Assembly: GCA_023387715.1 (NCBI GenBank)
Contig: JAEWHQ010000232.1
Location: 1-7,957 of the forward strand
DNA length: 7,957 nucleotides
From: Pseudomonadota bacterium
GTDB lineage: Bacteria; Pseudomonadota; Alphaproteobacteria; Rhizobiales; Rhizobiaceae
Reading direction: 5' to 3'
Shown: positions 5,463-7,957 of the stretch, in pieces
Layout of the letters: each line of letters begins with the position of its first letter
Numbering within the stretch: the stretch's first letter is position 1
Notes under the pieces: generated by a model
The model's database searches: none
Told to the model about the DNA's origin: nothing
What the model saw: only the letters and a program-made list of their open reading frames with translations
Made by a program: the position numbers and the translations under genes

Positions 5463-5942
5463 ATGGACAGGCTTGACAGAAAAATTCTTCGTTTGCTGCA
5501 AGAAGATGCAACCCTTGCGGTTGCAGATGTTGCTAAAAAGGTCGGGCTGTCCACCACCCCTTGCTGGCGCCGTATCCAGAAGTTAGAAGAAGACGGCATC
5601 ATCAAACGGCGCGTTGCGATCCTTGATCCGGCTAAAATCAATGCCCGTGTGACAGTGTTTGTTTCCATCCGCACCAATTCGCACAGCAATGAATGGCTGA
5701 AGCGCTTTTCAGAAGTGGTGCAGGAATTTCCGGAAGTAATCGAATTTTACCGCATGAGCGGCGATATTGATTATCTCTTGCGCGTCGCCGTGCCGGATAT
5801 TGCTGCCTATGACGCTTTCTATAAGCGCCTCATCAACCGCATTGAAATACGCGACGTTTCCTCTTCCTTCGCGATGGAGCAAATCAAATATACCACCGAG
5901 CTACCGCTTGATTATATGGTTCTCGATAAAGAAAACTCCTGA
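5463..5942 (+). CDS. AsnC/Lrp-family transcriptional regulator
   Basis: This is a full-length feast/famine regulator (159 residues, normal for the family). Residues 1-50 form the N-terminal winged helix-turn-helix: LDRKILRLLQEDA, then VADVAKKVGLSTTPCWRRIQ with the recognition helix at about 30-41, then LEEDGIIKRR. Residues 60-148 are the RAM effector-binding and oligomerisation domain, with the typical MSGDIDYLLRV at 98-108 around the ligand pocket. Such proteins form dimers to octamers and usually sense an amino acid, but the ligand cannot be read from the sequence. AAGGGA at 5447-5452 lies ten bases before the ATG. The start is sound because MDRLDRKIL is the usual family opening. Two palindromic sites upstream could be its own operators. 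It converges with cobT and shares that gene's terminator, and no target gene is evident from position alone. Confidence 0.94.
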   Translation: MDRLDRKILRLLQEDATLAVADVAKKVGLSTTPCWRRIQKLEEDGIIKRRVAILDPAKINARVTVFVSIRTNSHSNEWLKRFSEVVQEFPEVIEFYRMSGDIDYLLRVAVPDIAAYDAFYKRLINRIEIRDVSSSFAMEQIKYTTELPLDYMVLDKENS

Positions 5943-5952
5943 TCAGATCATT

Positions 5953-5984
5953 AAAAAACCGGCTGAAATCTCAGCCGGTTTTTT
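5953..5984. terminator. Strong bidirectional intrinsic terminator between the Lrp-family gene and cobT
   Basis: AAAAAACCGGCTGA (5953-5966), loop AATC, and TCAGCCGGTTTTTT (5971-5984) form a perfect 14-bp stem with six A or T bases at each side. It lies 10 bases after the regulator's stop and 22 bases past the cobT stop, so it can end both convergent transcripts. Confidence 0.95.
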
Positions 5985-6006
5985 CATTTTAATTTGGAAA
6001 TTACTA

Positions 6007-7026
6007 TTAATTTGAACTGGTTACGCCAGCTTGTTCAAATGTTGCCATACCCGCATGGGTAAGAGCAGCAGCTTTCACAATACCGGCAGCCAAAGCAGCA
6101 CCTGTGCCTTCACCAAGGCGCATTTCCATTTCCAACAATGGCTTTTTACCCAGTTTTTCAAGCATACGGCGATGACCCGGCTCGGCAGAAACATGACCGA
6201 ACATGCAGTGGTCAATCGCAGAAGCATCAAGCGCATGCAAAATTGCAGCGGCAGAGCTTGCGACAAAACCATCAATGATAACCGGAATTTTTTCCATACG
6301 TGCAGCCAGAATGGCACCGGCCATTGCTGCAATTTCACGACCGCCCAAGCGACGCAGCACTTCCAGCGGATCTTTCAAATGATCCTGATGCAGTGCAATG
6401 GCCTTATTGATGGCGGCCAGTTTGCGATCCATCAGCTCACCGGTTGAACCCGTGCCAAGGCCAGCCCAATCCTCAGCCGTTCCGCCATAAAGGGCGCAGG
6501 CAATGGCGGCTGCAATGGTTGTGTTGCCAATGCCCATTTCACCAACGCACAAAAGATCGGTGCCGCCAGCAATCGATTCCATGCCGAAAGCCATGGTTGC
6601 GGCACAGCTGCGCTCATCCATGGCAGCATCCACAGTGATGTCAGCTGTTGGATATTCGAGCGCCAGATCGAAAACCTTGAGCCCCAGATCATATGCAATG
6701 CAAATCTGGTTGATAGCAGCGCCACCGGCAGCAAAGTTTTCCACCATCTGCGCGGTGACACTTGCCGGATAAGGGGTGATATTTTGCGCAGTCACACCGT
6801 GATTACCGGCAAAAACCGCTACCAATGGACGGGTAACCTGCGGTTTTCCCAAACCGCTCCATCTGGCAAGCCACTCCACCAGCTCTTCCATACGACCCAG
6901 CGAACCGGCAGGCTTGGTAAGTTGTGCTTCGCGCGCTTTAACCTGCGCAACCGCATCTTCATTAGGCCCCGGCAGGTTACGGATCAGCTCACGAAAATCA
7001 TCAAAAGGCAGGCCGCTTGTGCTCAT
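6007..7026 (-). CDS. cobT: Nicotinate-nucleotide--dimethylbenzimidazole phosphoribosyltransferase CobT
   Basis: CobT transfers the phosphoribosyl group of nicotinate mononucleotide to 5,6-dimethylbenzimidazole, giving alpha-ribazole 5'-phosphate and nicotinate; it uses the product of BluB encoded upstream in this window. The 339-residue length is normal. Family marks run in order: QLTKPAGSLGRMEEL at 35-49, VFAGNHGVTA at 71-80, YPASVTAQMVENFAAGGAAI at 86-105, GEMGIGNTT at 162-170, GTGSTG at 191-196, LGGREIAAMAGAI at 227-239, DGFVASSAA at 252-260, SAEPGHRRML at 280-289 and RLGEGTGAALA at 303-313. Glu306 occupies the position of the catalytic Glu317 of Salmonella CobT. It is cytoplasmic. The ATG follows GAAAGA on the minus strand. 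It diverges from cobS through a shared promoter region and ends at a terminator shared with the regulator gene. The name corresponds to cobU in Pseudomonas nomenclature. Confidence 0.97.
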   Translation of the reverse strand: MSTSGLPFDDFRELIRNLPGPNEDAVAQVKAREAQLTKPAGSLGRMEELVEWLARWSGLGKPQVTRPLVAVFAGNHGVTAQNITPYPASVTAQMVENFAAGGAAINQICIAYDLGLKVFDLALEYPTADITVDAAMDERSCAATMAFGMESIAGGTDLLCVGEMGIGNTTIAAAIACALYGGTAEDWAGLGTGSTGELMDRKLAAINKAIALHQDHLKDPLEVLRRLGGREIAAMAGAILAARMEKIPVIIDGFVASSAAAILHALDASAIDHCMFGHVSAEPGHRRMLEKLGKKPLLEMEMRLGEGTGAALAAGIVKAAALTHAGMATFEQAGVTSSN

Positions 7027-7088
7027 AATCTTTCAGTCCAGTCGCTCTTGGGAAATAAACAGGATGGATGTAATTTTATTGTTGATCT

Positions 7089-7128
7089 CCTATAAGCCTT
7101 TGAAGCCGATTTTCAAACGGCCTATAGA
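7089..7128. promoter_or_regulatory. Symmetric overlapping divergent promoters of cobT and cobS
   Basis: On the plus strand TTGAAG (7100-7105) and TATAGA (7123-7128) are 17 bases apart. On the minus strand TTGAAA (7116-7111) and TATAGG (7094-7089) are 16 bases apart. The two promoters interlock, because the region is nearly palindromic: CTATAAGCCTTTGAA at 7090-7104 is mirrored by TTCAAACGGCCTATAG at 7112-7127. Expected starts near 7135 for cobS and 7082 for cobT leave leaders of roughly 35 and 55 bases. Confidence 0.6.
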
Positions 7129-7159
7129 GGGAAAGTGACTATTCGCCCTGAAAATGACC

Positions 7160-7166
7160 GGAGAAG
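7160..7166 (+). promoter_or_regulatory. Shine-Dalgarno GGAGAAG supporting the GTG start of cobS at 7171
   Basis: GGAGAAG ends four bases before GTG 7171. The upstream GTG at 7135 would lie at or next to the predicted transcription start, making it unlikely to be used from that promoter. Confidence 0.6.
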
Positions 7167-7170
7167 CTGC

Positions 7171-7953
7171 GTGACAAAAAAAACGATCAGCCGTTCTATC
7201 GTCCATACACTCGGCTTTTTAAGCCGCCTGCCATTGCCGGCGCATTGGTATGGCGGATCTGACGAATCATTGCAGGATCACGCTTATGCTTTTCCGCTTG
7301 CAGGTGCTGTGCTGGGGGCAATCGGTGCATTTAGCTTAATCATTGCCAGCCAGCTGGGTTTGCCGCCAATGGGTGCTGCCCTCATCACTTTTTTAACCTT
7401 GGCCTTCATCACCGGTGCTTTGCATGAAGATGGCTTAAGCGACACAGCAGATGGTTTCTTTGGCGGCTCAACACAGACGCGCCGGTTGGAAATCATGAAA
7501 GATTCCCATATCGGCACTTTTGCCGCCATCACGCTTATCGGCACGATTGGGCTTAAAACCATCTTTTTGGCAACGATCATTGAAAAATCAGGGGCGCAAT
7601 CGGCAGCTCTGGCAATCATCGCCATTGAAGCAGCCAGCCGCGCAGCCATGATGAGCCTCTGGTATAAACTCCCCTCAGCCCGCGCCGGCGGTTTATCGGA
7701 CAAGATCGGCGCCCCCTCGCTGGAGACCACTCAAACAGCCCTCATTATCGGGGTCGGGATTTTGGGCATAGGCTTCACCATAATTGCCAGTGTGGCGACA
7801 TTTCTTTTTGCCTTACTGGTGGCGATCCTCATCCTCTGGGGCTTTGCCAATTTAAGTCTTGCCAAAATTGGCGGACAAACCGGCGATGTGCTTGGCTCTG
7901 CCCAACAAATAACCGTCCTATCACTATTATTGGGACTTGTTATTAGCCTCTGA
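7171..7953 (+). CDS. cobS: Adenosylcobinamide-GDP ribazoletransferase (cobalamin synthase) CobS
   Basis: CobS is a polytopic inner-membrane enzyme that joins alpha-ribazole or its phosphate to adenosylcobinamide-GDP, releasing GMP and forming adenosylcobalamin or its phosphate. I prefer the GTG at 7171 (260 residues, MTKKTISRSIVHTLGFLSRL) because of GGAGAAG just before it; an in-frame GTG at 7135 would add 12 residues. Counting from 7171, the family marks are TLGFLSRLPLP near 13-23, the acidic metal-binding motif HEDGLSDTADGFFGG at about 85-99, MKDSHIGTFA at about 109-118, and GGQTGDVLGSAQQ at about 234-246. Several hydrophobic segments are visible, around 43-63, 67-82, 117-138, 189-210 and 212-228. 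The stop is TGA 7951-7953, and an ATG at 7955-7957 could begin another gene outside the window. It diverges from cobT, which makes its alpha-ribazole phosphate substrate. Also called cobV. Confidence 0.95.
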   Translation: MTKKTISRSIVHTLGFLSRLPLPAHWYGGSDESLQDHAYAFPLAGAVLGAIGAFSLIIASQLGLPPMGAALITFLTLAFITGALHEDGLSDTADGFFGGSTQTRRLEIMKDSHIGTFAAITLIGTIGLKTIFLATIIEKSGAQSAALAIIAIEAASRAAMMSLWYKLPSARAGGLSDKIGAPSLETTQTALIIGVGILGIGFTIIASVATFLFALLVAILILWGFANLSLAKIGGQTGDVLGSAQQITVLSLLLGLVISL

Positions 7954-7957
7954 AATG

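Noticed and set aside
7284..7730. Long minus-strand open frame of 148 codons inside cobS
   Set aside because: It lies antisense within a clear CobS reading frame, has no ribosome site or recognisable motif, and looks like a by-product of cobS codon use.

Overview
The window looks like a piece of an alphaproteobacterial chromosome of the Rhizobiales (Hyphomicrobiales) type. The reasons are the protein signatures (BluB, CobT, CobS and a Lrp-family regulator, all with rhizobial-type wording), a divergent cobT/cobS pair, and what I take to be the 3' end of a rhizobial-type tRNA-Leu. Base composition is moderate to AT-rich by eye. A Brucellaceae-like host is possible, but the genus cannot be fixed from this sequence.

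The left part, from 1 to about 3044, is the end of an integrated mobile element (prophage or integrative element). It holds a tight plus-strand operon: the C-terminal end of a DnaN-like sliding clamp, an unknown 201-residue protein, a winged-helix protein, and an 86-residue protein best started at a TTG codon behind a perfect Shine-Dalgarno sequence. These genes overlap by ATGA junctions or by a few bases. A convergent, complete tyrosine integrase follows; its 3' end overlaps the last operon gene by 62 bases. In front of the integrase are a consensus -35 box, three helically phased direct repeats, and then a 14-base segment that reads as the 3' end of a tRNA-Leu (TCTCGACCGCACCA). I read that segment as the attachment-site copy marking the right boundary of the element.

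The right part, from about 3045 to the end, is ordinary chromosome. It carries three genes for the lower ligand and the last step of cobalamin: bluB (makes 5,6-dimethylbenzimidazole from FMN), cobT (activates it to alpha-ribazole phosphate) and cobS (joins it to adenosylcobinamide-GDP). Between bluB and cobT lie a membrane-anchored thermonuclease-family protein, an overlapping uracil-DNA-glycosylase-family gene with a probable 4Fe-4S cluster, and an AsnC/Lrp-type regulator. The regulator and cobT converge on one strong bidirectional terminator. cobT and cobS diverge from a short, nearly palindromic region that seems to hold two overlapping promoters.

The most interesting items are the clamp-bearing element with its unexplained small-gene module, the phased repeats and tRNA-Leu-like junction beside its integrase, and the mirror-image cobT/cobS promoter. 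I see no CRISPR array, complete tRNA or rRNA gene, insertion sequence, or cobalamin riboswitch.
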